Source: Actinomycetota bacterium
GTDB taxonomy: Bacteria > Actinomycetota > Acidimicrobiia > Acidimicrobiales > Microtrichaceae
DNA: 32,916 nt
Direction: 5' to 3'
Assembly (NCBI GenBank): GCA_009701845.1
Contig: WLJI01000009.1
Location: forward strand, 1-32,916
The notes beneath the pieces are model-generated. The model was given only the letters and a program-made list of their open reading frames with translations, ran no database searches and was not told the DNA's origin. The position numbers and the translations under genes are program-made. Of this stretch, positions 1 to 8,706 are shown piece after piece (position 1 is the first letter of the stretch; the number at the start of each line of letters is the position of its first letter).

Positions 1-732
<732 letters not shown>

Positions 733-825
733 CTAGTCACTCTGGCGGGAAGGCTCCTAGAGGGCCTGTGCGCCGCTAACTTGGTAGCGGCGGCGATGTG
801 TCGCCAACTGTTCAGGGAGACTGAC

Positions 826-1215
826 ATGCCAACCTTAAGTTTCGAAGGCGATACGAACGGCGAGATTCTCATCAAGGTTCGTCGCTGGCTGGCCTCGGTA
901 GAAGGCACAGAGCAGGGCAATATCAGCGCCGTGCAGGCAGTCAGCCAAGGGGCTGAACTCACCAAAGAGGCTCTGCGCATCATCGCCACCTCTGCTCCAG
1001 AGCCGATTGCACAATCTGATGTAGTCAAGGGCCTGACCAACATGGGCTACAAGGTCACTGACGCTGCAAAGGATGCAGTGGTGGCTGGCCTCGACACCAT
1101 CGAAGAGTCAACCGGTGGTGGCGTGGTACACCAAGCGACAAAGGCCGCCGGCAAGGTTGTGTATCAGATGAATGCAACCGTTGCCCGGCAGATTCTGCGC
1201 TCTATCAAGAGCTAG
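826..1215 (+). CDS. Small conserved-looking protein, possible winged-helix fold
   Basis: I do not recognise this 129-residue protein. The ATG at 826 is preceded by AGGGAG about eight bases upstream, so I prefer it to the TTG at 781 or the ATG at 796. The N-terminus (TLSFEGDTNGEILIKVRRWLASVEG) could be a short strand-helix unit. Residues about 45-115 alternate predicted helices with a final hairpin-like stretch (SGGGVVHQ-type loop, then KVVYQM), and IAQSDVVKGLTNMGYKVT resembles the helix-turn-helix part of a winged-helix domain; this is inference from pattern only. There is no signal peptide, transmembrane segment or cysteine motif. It lies between divergent guaB and downstream guaB3-guaA, so a link with purine metabolism is possible but not shown. 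Confidence 0.75.
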   Translation: MPTLSFEGDTNGEILIKVRRWLASVEGTEQGNISAVQAVSQGAELTKEALRIIATSAPEPIAQSDVVKGLTNMGYKVTDAAKDAVVAGLDTIEESTGGGVVHQATKAAGKVVYQMNATVARQILRSIKS

Positions 1216-1320
1216 CTCTGCCCAAGTACCTCTTGATCTGCTCTACCTAGCATGTCTGAGGTCTCGGAGTTGCTGCAGAGGGCCTAGACTCACACCTTTC
1301 CCAATTCCTTGAAGGTGACC

Positions 1321-2484
1321 GTGGCAGAAATCGAAATCGGCATCGGCAAGTCTGGCCGCCGGGGGTATTCCCTTGATGAGGTTGCCATCGTGCCGAGCCG
1401 TCGCACCCGTGACGCAGATGAGGTCGAGACCTCTTGGCAGATTGACGCGTACCAGTTTGAGATTCCCGTGATTGCGGCGCCACTCGACGGGGTGAGCAGC
1501 CCCGCCACTGCAATCGAGATGGGCCGCCTCGGTGGTGCAGCGGCCGTGCATGCCGAGGGCCTCTGGTGCAGATACGAGGACCCAACTGATGTCCTTGCCG
1601 AGATTGCCGAACTGACTGCTCAGCGGGGGGCGGGGCAGGGGAGTGACACAGAGCGGATCGCCCGCATGCGAGAGATTTACGCGCGGGCCGTTGAGCCGGA
1701 ACTCATCGCACATCGAGTGTCCGAGATTCGCGATGCCGGTGCGACCGTATGTATTGCGGTTACTCCAGCCTCAACCGAGTCGCTGCTCGCTCATATTGTT
1801 CGAGCTGAGCCAGACCTGCTGGTTATTCACGGCACGGTGACCTCTGCCGAACACCTCACTGATGGTGCGCACGAGCCGCTAGACCTCAAGCATCTTGTGC
1901 GACGACTAGAGGTTCCCGTGCTGGTAGGCGGTTGTGCGAGCTACCAAGCTGCACTGCACCTCATGCGAACCGGTGCAGCAGGAGTGTTGGTTGGGGTCGG
2001 CCCTGGGGCTGCCTCCACTACGGGACGTGTTCTTGGAGTTGGTAACCCGCAAGCCACTGCAATTGCCGATGCACGCGCTGCGCGCATGCGTCACCTTGAT
2101 GAAACTGGCGTGTACGTGCATGTGATTGCCGATGGAGGCATGCGTACCGGTGGAGACATTGCCAAAGCCGTGGTGTGTGGTGCCGACGGCGTCATGCTGG
2201 GCTCCCCGCTAGCTCGTGCCAGCGAAGCTCCTGCAGGCGGGGCACTCTGGTCTCGTTCGAGCTTTCACCACAAATTGCCTCGCGGAGGCATGCGTCGCAT
2301 GGATCAGGTTGGCAGTCTGGAACAAGTTCTGAACGGCCCGGCAGACCGAGCAGATGGCCGTACCAACCTGATGGGTGCCCTTCGTAAGTCCATGGCCGTA
2401 ACTGGCTACGGCACCCTCAAAGAGTTCCAAAAGGCAGACCTCATGGTAATGAGTCCGCCGACTATTCGCCCGGGTCAGCAGTGA
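1321..2484 (+). CDS. guaB3: GuaB3-family IMP dehydrogenase-related protein
   Basis: A 387-residue TIM-barrel protein of the GuaB3 branch, the IMPDH-like paralogue without CBS domains found beside guaA in actinobacteria. Start GTG 1321 follows GAAGG at 1311-1315 and gives the family N-terminus ([27 protein letters not shown]); TTG 1309 and GTG 1315 are in-frame alternatives. Further signatures are [52 protein letters not shown] and [13 protein letters not shown], with the usual end [19 protein letters not shown]. In the active-site loop the position of the catalytic Cys of true IMPDHs (GPGSxCTT type) is occupied by Ser232 in GPGAASTTG. Substitution at this position also occurs in some GuaB3 proteins as I recall them, so activity as an IMPDH should not be assumed. 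The stop overlaps the guaA start, indicating translational coupling. Confidence 0.9.
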   Translation: MAEIEIGIGKSGRRGYSLDEVAIVPSRRTRDADEVETSWQIDAYQFEIPVIAAPLDGVSSPATAIEMGRLGGAAAVHAEGLWCRYEDPTDVLAEIAELTAQRGAGQGSDTERIARMREIYARAVEPELIAHRVSEIRDAGATVCIAVTPASTESLLAHIVRAEPDLLVIHGTVTSAEHLTDGAHEPLDLKHLVRRLEVPVLVGGCASYQAALHLMRTGAAGVLVGVGPGAASTTGRVLGVGNPQATAIADARAARMRHLDETGVYVHVIADGGMRTGGDIAKAVVCGADGVMLGSPLARASEAPAGGALWSRSSFHHKLPRGGMRRMDQVGSLEQVLNGPADRADGRTNLMGALRKSMAVTGYGTLKEFQKADLMVMSPPTIRPGQQ

Positions 2485-4181
2485 TGTCTGGGGTCGACCC
2501 AGCATCCGGGTCAGCAGCATCAGAATCCGCATCAGAATCGCTAGCTGAGAACATTGAGCTGGCAGAGAAGTCCGATGACCTCATGATGATTGACCCCACC
2601 GGGACTGAGCATCGCCTCCTCCCAGAGCTGTCGAGCACCACCCCAGAGGAGCGGGTTTTAGTCGTAGATTTTGGTGCGCAGTATTCGCAGCTCATTGCTC
2701 GGCGCGTGCGTGAAGCCAAGGTGTATTCAGAAATAGTGCCAAGCACGCTCACAGCAGCAGAGTTCGCCGCTCGCCGACCGAGCGCAATTATCTTGTCTGG
2801 CGGCCCAAAGTCAGTCCACGTTGAAGGTGCTCCAGCGATCGACCCAGCGGTCTACGAGCTTGGGATTCCGATTCTTGGGATCTGTTACGGAGCGCAACTC
2901 ATTGCGCAACAACTTGGCGGAACTGTGGGCCGAGGCGGTTCTGGCGAGTATGGCCGAACCACCATGACCCGCAGCGCTGATGCAGAGTCGGTTCTGCTCA
3001 CAGAAGACATTCCCCAGACACAAGAAGTCTGGATGAGCCACTTCGACGCCGTAGTTGAAGTGCCTGAGGGCTTTCGAGCCACTGCATCAACTCCCGGTGC
3101 GCAGGTGGCCGTGCTCGAGAACCCAGATCGCAAAATCTTTGGGGTGCAGTATCACCCCGAGGTAGTGCATACCCCGTTCGGCCAGCAGCTTCTTGAGCAG
3201 TTCCTTCATCAGATTGTGGGACTCTCCTCTGAGTGGACGATGGAGAACTTCGTTGAAACCTCGGTTGCAGCGATTCGTGCTCAGGTGGGAACTGGCCGGG
3301 CAATCTGTGGGCTTTCCGGCGGCGTAGATTCTGCTGTTGCGGCCGCATTGGTGCACAAAGCAATTGGCTCGCAGCTGACGTGTGTGTTTGTAGACACCGG
3401 CCTGATGCGAAAGAACGAGGGCGAGCAAGTCGTCGAGACGTTCCACCGGCATCAGGGATTAGAGCTGATTCATGTGCGATCGGCCGATCGGTTCTTTGAA
3501 AAGCTCGCTGGGCTCACCGACCCTGAAGAAAAGCGCAAAGCCATCGGCGAACTGTTTATTCGCGTCTTCGAAGACGCCCGCGGCGGAATCACCGATGCTC
3601 AGTTCTTGGTACAGGGAACTTTGTACCCCGACGTGATTGAGTCGGGAACTGCTCACGCGGCAACCATCAAGAGTCATCACAATGTTGGCGGCCTTCCCGA
3701 TGACTTGGACTTTGACCTGGTAGAGCCGCTGCGTTCGCTCTTCAAAGACGAGGTGCGCGCCGTTGGGTCCGAACTCGGCCTTCCTGACGAAATTGTTTGG
3801 CGTCAACCCTTCCCCGGACCGGGACTTGGTGTGCGCATCATCGGTGAAGTCACGCCAGACAAGGTCGCTGTTCTGCAAGAGGCTGACGCGATTGTGCGAG
3901 AAGAGCTACGCCTAGCCGGTTTGGAGCGAGAGATCTGGCAGTCATTTGCCGTTCTTCCCGATATTCGCACCGTTGGTGTGATGGGCGATGAGCGCACCTA
4001 CGGCTATCCCGTCATCATCCGCGCCGTCACCAGTGAAGATGCCATGACCGCCGATTGGGCACGCATTCCCTACGAGGTGCTCGAAAAGATGGCATCGAGA
4101 ATCATCAATGAGGTTCCCGGAGTCAACCGAGTGGCCTACGACATCACGTCGAAGCCCCCAGGCACCATCGAATGGGAATAG
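2481..4181 (+). CDS. guaA: GMP synthase (glutamine-hydrolysing)
   Basis: Converts XMP to GMP using ATP and glutamine-derived ammonia. The class I glutamine amidotransferase domain (about residues 58-240) starts at [20 protein letters not shown], has the nucleophile Cys135 in GICYGAQL and the His/Glu pair in QYHPEVVHT. The ATP-pyrophosphatase domain follows, with the PP-loop SGGVDS at 279-284, and the dimerisation domain ends in the conserved [16 protein letters not shown]. All catalytic parts are present. GTG 2481 overlaps the guaB3 stop (GTGA) and ATG 2484 is adjacent; either gives an unusual 55-60 residue Ser/Glu-rich N-terminal extension. A later start such as ATG 2583 would remove most of it, but no Shine-Dalgarno site decides the matter. 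The last codons form the first unit of a 16-bp tandem repeat that continues past the stop. Confidence 0.96.
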   Translation: MMSGVDPASGSAASESASESLAENIELAEKSDDLMMIDPTGTEHRLLPELSSTTPEERVLVVDFGAQYSQLIARRVREAKVYSEIVPSTLTAAEFAARRPSAIILSGGPKSVHVEGAPAIDPAVYELGIPILGICYGAQLIAQQLGGTVGRGGSGEYGRTTMTRSADAESVLLTEDIPQTQEVWMSHFDAVVEVPEGFRATASTPGAQVAVLENPDRKIFGVQYHPEVVHTPFGQQLLEQFLHQIVGLSSEWTMENFVETSVAAIRAQVGTGRAICGLSGGVDSAVAAALVHKAIGSQLTCVFVDTGLMRKNEGEQVVETFHRHQGLELIHVRSADRFFEKLAGLTDPEEKRKAIGELFIRVFEDARGGITDAQFLVQGTLYPDVIESGTAHAATIKSHHNVGGLPDDLDFDLVEPLRSLFKDEVRAVGSELGLPDEIVWRQPFPGPGLGVRIIGEVTPDKVAVLQEADAIVREELRLAGLEREIWQSFAVLPDIRTVGVMGDERTYGYPVIIRAVTSEDAMTADWARIPYEVLEKMASRIINEVPGVNRVAYDITSKPPGTIEWE

Positions 4182-4244
4182 CGCCGAATGGGAATAGCGC
4201 CGAGTGGGAATAGCGCCGAGTGGGAATAGCGCCGAATGGGAATA
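4169..4244. repeat. 16-bp tandem repeat, 4.75 copies, spanning the guaA stop codon
   Basis: Unit CGAATGGGAATAGCGC occupies 4169-4184 and 4185-4200; 4201-4216 and 4217-4232 carry one change (CGAGTGGG); a partial fifth copy covers 4233-4244. The first unit encodes the guaA C-terminus (Glu-Trp-Glu-stop), so the array is a duplication of the gene end into the spacer. I see no strong hairpin with a T-tract here. Confidence 0.95.
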
Positions 4245-4273
4245 AGTCATTCTGTGAAATTCCGTAGGCAAAC

Positions 4274-4291
4274 TGAAACGCGTTTGTAACA
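4274..4291 (+). promoter_or_regulatory. Possible MtrA-like direct-repeat box upstream of NlpC/P60 gene
   Basis: TGAAACG (4274-4280) and TGTAACA (4285-4291) are imperfect direct repeats 11 bp apart, about 30 bases before the NlpC/P60 start. In mycobacteria and relatives the response regulator MtrA binds GTAAC-type direct repeats of roughly this period near cell-wall hydrolase genes (established knowledge, from memory). Only one half-site is a good match, so this is tentative. Confidence 0.3.
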
Positions 4292-4320
4292 TTTCTCTGA
4301 GCGTGATTGACTAGTGCTCA

Positions 4321-5550
4321 ATGCACCTCACCTCTTGGACCCTCTCTGGGCTGCTTCGGCCGATCCGGACCGCATCGGTAGTTGTCGCAGCAGTGGTGAC
4401 GGTTGGGCTCGTAACCTCGAGCAGCAATGTTGGAGCACAGAGCGTTGAAGGCCTGCGAGAAAAAGCAGCCAAGGTGGCAGCCGAGCTCGACACACTCCAA
4501 GAGAAGTCAGATCAACTCAACGAGGACTATCTGCAAACCCAAGAAGAGATTTCTGGTTTGCAGAACGAGCAGCGGGCGAATGAGCAAGCTGTTGCCGATG
4601 CCCAGGTGCGCCTAGATCGAAGCCGCGAGCAGGCAACGGGGTACCTTGTCGAGGCCTACGTGGGCGCTGGCGTGCAGAATCAGGTTGCCTTTGGCAACGC
4701 CAACCCCAACGAGGCAGTGAATCAGCAGGTTCTGCTTGAGTTGCTTCAGGGCGATCGCGTTCAGCTTGCCGACGGCATCACGGCAAATCAGCAGGACCTT
4801 GACGCAAAAACGCAGCAGCTCAAAGCCTCAGGCACGCAGCTAGAAGCTCGCAAGAGCCAGCAAGCCAAGGTTGTGTCTCAACTCGAGTCGAGTGTGAATC
4901 GCCAACAAGAGTTGCTCGACAGCACCAAGGGTGAACTTCGCGCCGCTGTCGAAGCCGAGCAGGAGCGGGCCGCTGCGGCTGCCGCTGCTGCCGCCCAGGC
5001 CAAAGCTCAAGCTGCCGCACAGGCTCAACAAGCTGCAGCTGCGCGAGTGGCCCCAGCACAGGCAGGATCACCCGCTGCCAAGGCCCCCGCAGTCCAAACG
5101 CCACGCTCGGCTAGGCCAAGCCCGGCCGCAGCTGTGTCGCAGGCGCCCGAAGCTGCAGCGGCACCCCCTCAAGCTCCCCTTCCAGCCTCGGCACCAAATT
5201 CTGCTGCCGGTGCGGCCATTGCTGCTGCACAATCGCAGTTGGGCACCCCGTACCGCTACGGGGGCTCTTCGCCTGGCGGCTTTGACTGCTCGGGTCTGAT
5301 GCTGTGGTCTTGGGCGCAGGCAGGAGTCTCGCTCCCGCGTACCTCGGGTGCTCAACGCGGAGGGACTCAACGAATCACCAGAGAGCAACTGCAGCCCGGA
5401 GACTTGGTGTTTTACCGCAACCCTGTTGGCCACGTAGGCATGTACCTAGGTGGGGGCCAGATGATTCACTCCCCGCATACAGGCGACGTGGTCAAGATCT
5501 CTCCCATCGACCGTATGGGCGGTTCGATGAGCTTTGGGCGAGTCGGCTAG
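4321..5550 (+). CDS. Secreted NlpC/P60 peptidoglycan endopeptidase with coiled-coil N-domain
   Basis: Probable cell-wall hydrolase of the RipA/DL-endopeptidase type, 409 residues. Residues 1-40 are a signal peptide (basic start, hydrophobic VVVAAVVTVGLV, cleavage near VGAQS). Residues about 42-225 are a charged Gln/Glu/Lys coiled coil, followed by an Ala/Pro/Gln-rich linker to about 300. The C-terminal NlpC/P60 domain (about 300-409) has catalytic Cys323 in GGFDCSGLMLW, His371 in VGHVGMYLG and a third polar residue, His383, in MIHSPH. This order is typical of actinobacterial cell-separation hydrolases, where the coiled coil can hold the enzyme inactive or bind partners (family knowledge). The domain is complete. 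The start is ATG 4321, with no clear Shine-Dalgarno site. It follows guaA by 139 bases, most of which is tandem repeat. Confidence 0.93.
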   Translation: MHLTSWTLSGLLRPIRTASVVVAAVVTVGLVTSSSNVGAQSVEGLREKAAKVAAELDTLQEKSDQLNEDYLQTQEEISGLQNEQRANEQAVADAQVRLDRSREQATGYLVEAYVGAGVQNQVAFGNANPNEAVNQQVLLELLQGDRVQLADGITANQQDLDAKTQQLKASGTQLEARKSQQAKVVSQLESSVNRQQELLDSTKGELRAAVEAEQERAAAAAAAAAQAKAQAAAQAQQAAAARVAPAQAGSPAAKAPAVQTPRSARPSPAAAVSQAPEAAAAPPQAPLPASAPNSAAGAAIAAAQSQLGTPYRYGGSSPGGFDCSGLMLWSWAQAGVSLPRTSGAQRGGTQRITREQLQPGDLVFYRNPVGHVGMYLGGGQMIHSPHTGDVVKISPIDRMGGSMSFGRVG

Positions 5551-5574
5551 CGACAAGTTGGCTAGGTTCTGTAG

Positions 5575-6369
5575 ATGCCTACAGACCCGCTCAGCGATTT
5601 CACCAAAGAGTTGTTTTCATTTGGTGGCACGGCTCGCACTGTGTACCGTGCCGGCCACGGCACAGCAGTCATTGTGATGGCAGAGATTCCTGGCATCACT
5701 CCGCTTGTGGCGGATTTTGCCAGAAGGGTAATTGAGCGCGGCCACACTGTGTTTATGCCAGTGTTGTTTGGCACACCGGGTGCCGAACGATCCCCAGCGG
5801 GAATCATCAAGTCGATAGGCCCAGCTTGTGTCTCAAAAGAGTTCAAAGCGTTTGCATTGCAGTCCACTCCTCCGGCAATCGACTGGCTTCGGGCGCTCGC
5901 CCGCCATGCCCACGAGCAATGCGGAGGCCCCGGGGTAGGTGCGGTCGGCATGTGCTTCACCGGGGGGTTTGCCCTTGCCATGTCTACCGAGCCAGCGATG
6001 TTGGCTCCCGTGCTGTCGCAGCCCTCCGTCCCGCTGCCTCTCGGAAAGAAACGACGTGCGGATGTGGGCTGTTCACCCGCCGACCTCGAGATCGTGATTG
6101 AGCGCACTCAGAAAGATGATCTGTGCGTTCTTGGGCTTCGCTTCACTGGCGATGCCGCTGTGCCGGCCGAGCGTTTCGCCTCGCTCCGGAAGCACCTTGG
6201 CGACAGCTTCATTGGAGTAGAGATCGATTCCTCTCCAGGCAACGAGTGGGGGCACAAGCGAGCAGCGCATTCGGTTCTCACTGAAGATCTTGTCGATCAA
6301 GCCGGCCAGCCCACCCAGGATGCCTTGAACCAAGTGCTTGACTTTCTAGACCAGCGCCTTGCGGGCTAG
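5575..6369 (+). CDS. Dienelactone hydrolase family protein
   Basis: An alpha/beta hydrolase of the dienelactone hydrolase family, 264 residues, predicted cytoplasmic. The nucleophile elbow GMCFTGG carries Cys127 where most hydrolases have Ser, as is usual for this family; the likely Asp is in FTGDAAVPAERF and the likely His in HKRAAHSVLTED. The N-terminal EIPGITPLVADFARRVIERGHTVFMPVLFG matches the family's first strand-helix. The substrate cannot be inferred: the neighbours are a cell-wall hydrolase and a helicase, and no aromatic-degradation genes are visible. The spacer to the preceding stop is 24 bases, and a weak AGG about seven bases before ATG 5575 is the only ribosome-site candidate, so it may be cotranscribed with the NlpC/P60 gene. 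Confidence 0.88.
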   Translation: MPTDPLSDFTKELFSFGGTARTVYRAGHGTAVIVMAEIPGITPLVADFARRVIERGHTVFMPVLFGTPGAERSPAGIIKSIGPACVSKEFKAFALQSTPPAIDWLRALARHAHEQCGGPGVGAVGMCFTGGFALAMSTEPAMLAPVLSQPSVPLPLGKKRRADVGCSPADLEIVIERTQKDDLCVLGLRFTGDAAVPAERFASLRKHLGDSFIGVEIDSSPGNEWGHKRAAHSVLTEDLVDQAGQPTQDALNQVLDFLDQRLAG

Positions 6370-6411
6370 CTAGACGCTCGTGGCCAGGACGGGGGCCGAC
6401 TTGCTGGCGTA

Positions 6412-8706
6412 ATGGCCGACCTTGGCGGGTATTCGATGTCTGCGCGCACAACTAGGATTGGGAAGATGTCGCCTGACCGCCTGCTCGCTGGCCTCAACCC
6501 AGCACAGTTTGAGGCTGTCACCCATGGTGACGGCCCATTGTTGGTGGTTGCTGGGGCAGGCTCGGGAAAAACCAGAGTGTTAACACACCGAATCGCGCAC
6601 CTGATTGAGCAACATCAGGTTTCGCCACATCAGATTCTGGCTATCACGTTTACTAACAAAGCAGCCCAAGAAATGCGTGATCGCATCGGGCGACTCATCG
6701 GCCCGGTGGCAGAAAAGATGTGGATCTCGACCTTTCACTCTGCCTGTGTGCGCATGCTTCGCCGTGATGCGCAACTGTTGGGCTACCCGTCTGCTTTCAC
6801 GATCTACGACCACGCCGATGCCGTTCGCCTGACGAGTTATGTTCTGAGAGACCTGAACATTGACTCCAAACGCTTTCCGCCGCGTGCCGTTCACGCAGCA
6901 ATATCAGCAGCCAAGAACGACGGTCACAGCGTCGAGTCCTATTCTGAGCAGGCCTCGGTCATTTACGACCGAAAAATTGCCGAGGTATTCGCCGAGTATC
7001 AGCTTCGCTTGCTGCGTGCAGGCGCCATGGATTTTGATGATCTGTTGGGTATGGCGGTGCAGTTGCTGCAAACCCAGCCAGAAGTGCTCGCCTCATATCA
7101 GCAACGTTTTCGCCATGTGCTCGTCGACGAGTATCAAGACACCAACAGCGTGCAGAACGAACTCGTGCTGCTGCTCGGCCAGCAACACCGCAACGTCTGC
7201 GTAGTTGGCGACACTGATCAGTCGGTCTACGGGTTTCGCGGTGCAGACATGCGAAACCTGCTCGAGTTCGAGACGGCCTTTCCGGATTCCACGGTGGTTG
7301 TGCTCGAGCAGAACTACCGCTCAACGCAAACCATCCTTGACGCAGCCAACGCGGTGATCGCACATAACTCGGCGCGTAAACCGAAAGACCTCTGGACCCA
7401 AACGGGTGCAGGAGACAAGATCACGAAGTTCCAAGGCGAGGACGAGGTAGACGAGGCGCAGTGGATCTGTAGGGAGCTCACGCGCCTGCACGCCGATGGC
7501 GATCAGCGCTGGTCAGATATGGCGGTGTTCTATCGCACCAATGCGCAGAGCCGCGTTCTAGAGGAGCAGTTTCTGCGCGGCGGCATTCCCTACAAGGTGG
7601 TTGGCGGCACGCGGTTCTACGACCGACGTGAAGTCAAAGATGCCATGGCGTACTTGCGTGCCGTGGTCAATACCACTGATGAAGTCAACCTAAAGCGGGT
7701 GCTCAATGTTCCCAAGCGCGGCATCGGTGATCAAACAGTTGGTCGCCTTGATGCGTACGCTCGATCGCATGGTTTGAGCTTTATCGATGCCTTGCGCAAC
7801 TGGGACGTAGCCGGAGTTTCGGCTCGGTCTGCACGCGGTATTGAATCTTTCCTGACTCTGCTCGACGAGCTTGCTACTGAGCTTGCCTCGGGCCCCGCAG
7901 CGCTACTTGATTCCATCCTGAGCCGGTCTGGTTATTTGGCCGAACTAGAGGCTGATCGCTCGGTCGAGAACGATTCGCGGATCGAGAACTTGGCTGAACT
8001 CGTTGGAATGGCCCGTGAGTACCAGAGCGTGGACGAGTTTTTGGAACAGGTCTCGTTAGTTGCAGATACGGATCAATTGCCAGACCCCGAGGACCCCTCA
8101 GAGACGGGGGTCGTGATGATGACACTGCATGCTGCAAAGGGATTGGAGTTCCCCGTGGTGTTCATGGTGGGAGTAGAAGAAGGTGTGTTTCCGCATATGC
8201 GTGCACTCACTGACCCCGCCGAACTCGAAGAGGAGCGCCGCTTGTGTTACGTGGGCATCACACGCGCCCGGCAGCAACTCTTTTTGTCTCACGCTTGGTG
8301 TCGCACTCTGTACGGCAGCACGCAATACAACCCTCCGAGCCGTTTTATGACCGAGATTCCTAGCGCCCTTATCGAGGAGTCCTCGTCAAGCAGAAAACGT
8401 CAAGACCAAAGCCGCAGCGGCCGAACAAGTAGCTGGGAATCCACATCTTGGTCTGCGACGAGCGATGGGTTTGGCAGTTCTGGGTTTGGCAGCAGCACTG
8501 GAGTATCGAAGCCGAAACCACCTTCGCCGACGCAGGCGCACGAACTCAACTTCAAAGTCGGCGATGATGTGAGGCACAACGTGTGGGGTGAAGGCGTGAT
8601 TCTCATGGTTGAGGGTGCAGGCGACAAGGCTGAGGCAGTAGTGCATTTTGGATCTGTTGGAGAAAAGCGTCTGCTGTTGTCCTGGGCCCCATTGGAGAAA
8701 GCATGA
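6412..8706 (+). CDS. pcrA: ATP-dependent DNA helicase PcrA/UvrD
   Basis: Superfamily 1A 3'-to-5' helicase of repair and replication-fork maintenance, up to 764 residues. Motifs in order: Q motif LNPAQFEAV, Walker A GAGSGKT (48-54), motif Ia ITFTNKAAQEM, Walker B VDEYQDTN, motif III GDTDQSVYGFRGAD, motif IV EQNYRST, motif V MTLHAAKGLEFP and motif VI YVGITRARQQL. The tail (about 680-764) is a Ser/Gly-rich linker and then a small domain, FKVGDDVRHNVWGEGVI, which is the C-terminal Tudor-like module of PcrA that contacts RNA polymerase in related proteins. In-frame ATGs at 6436 and 6466 are alternatives; 6466 gives the canonical MSPDRLLAGLNP start and has AGGATTGGGAAG before it, so the first 18 residues may not be translated. 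The stop overlaps the next gene by ATGA. Confidence 0.95.
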   Translation: MADLGGYSMSARTTRIGKMSPDRLLAGLNPAQFEAVTHGDGPLLVVAGAGSGKTRVLTHRIAHLIEQHQVSPHQILAITFTNKAAQEMRDRIGRLIGPVAEKMWISTFHSACVRMLRRDAQLLGYPSAFTIYDHADAVRLTSYVLRDLNIDSKRFPPRAVHAAISAAKNDGHSVESYSEQASVIYDRKIAEVFAEYQLRLLRAGAMDFDDLLGMAVQLLQTQPEVLASYQQRFRHVLVDEYQDTNSVQNELVLLLGQQHRNVCVVGDTDQSVYGFRGADMRNLLEFETAFPDSTVVVLEQNYRSTQTILDAANAVIAHNSARKPKDLWTQTGAGDKITKFQGEDEVDEAQWICRELTRLHADGDQRWSDMAVFYRTNAQSRVLEEQFLRGGIPYKVVGGTRFYDRREVKDAMAYLRAVVNTTDEVNLKRVLNVPKRGIGDQTVGRLDAYARSHGLSFIDALRNWDVAGVSARSARGIESFLTLLDELATELASGPAALLDSILSRSGYLAELEADRSVENDSRIENLAELVGMAREYQSVDEFLEQVSLVADTDQLPDPEDPSETGVVMMTLHAAKGLEFPVVFMVGVEEGVFPHMRALTDPAELEEERRLCYVGITRARQQLFLSHAWCRTLYGSTQYNPPSRFMTEIPSALIEESSSSRKRQDQSRSGRTSSWESTSWSATSDGFGSSGFGSSTGVSKPKPPSPTQAHELNFKVGDDVRHNVWGEGVILMVEGAGDKAEAVVHFGSVGEKRLLLSWAPLEKA

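Noticed and set aside
5562-6107. 181-residue minus-strand frame
   Set aside because: It is antisense to the dienelactone-hydrolase-like gene, which has its catalytic residues in the right order.
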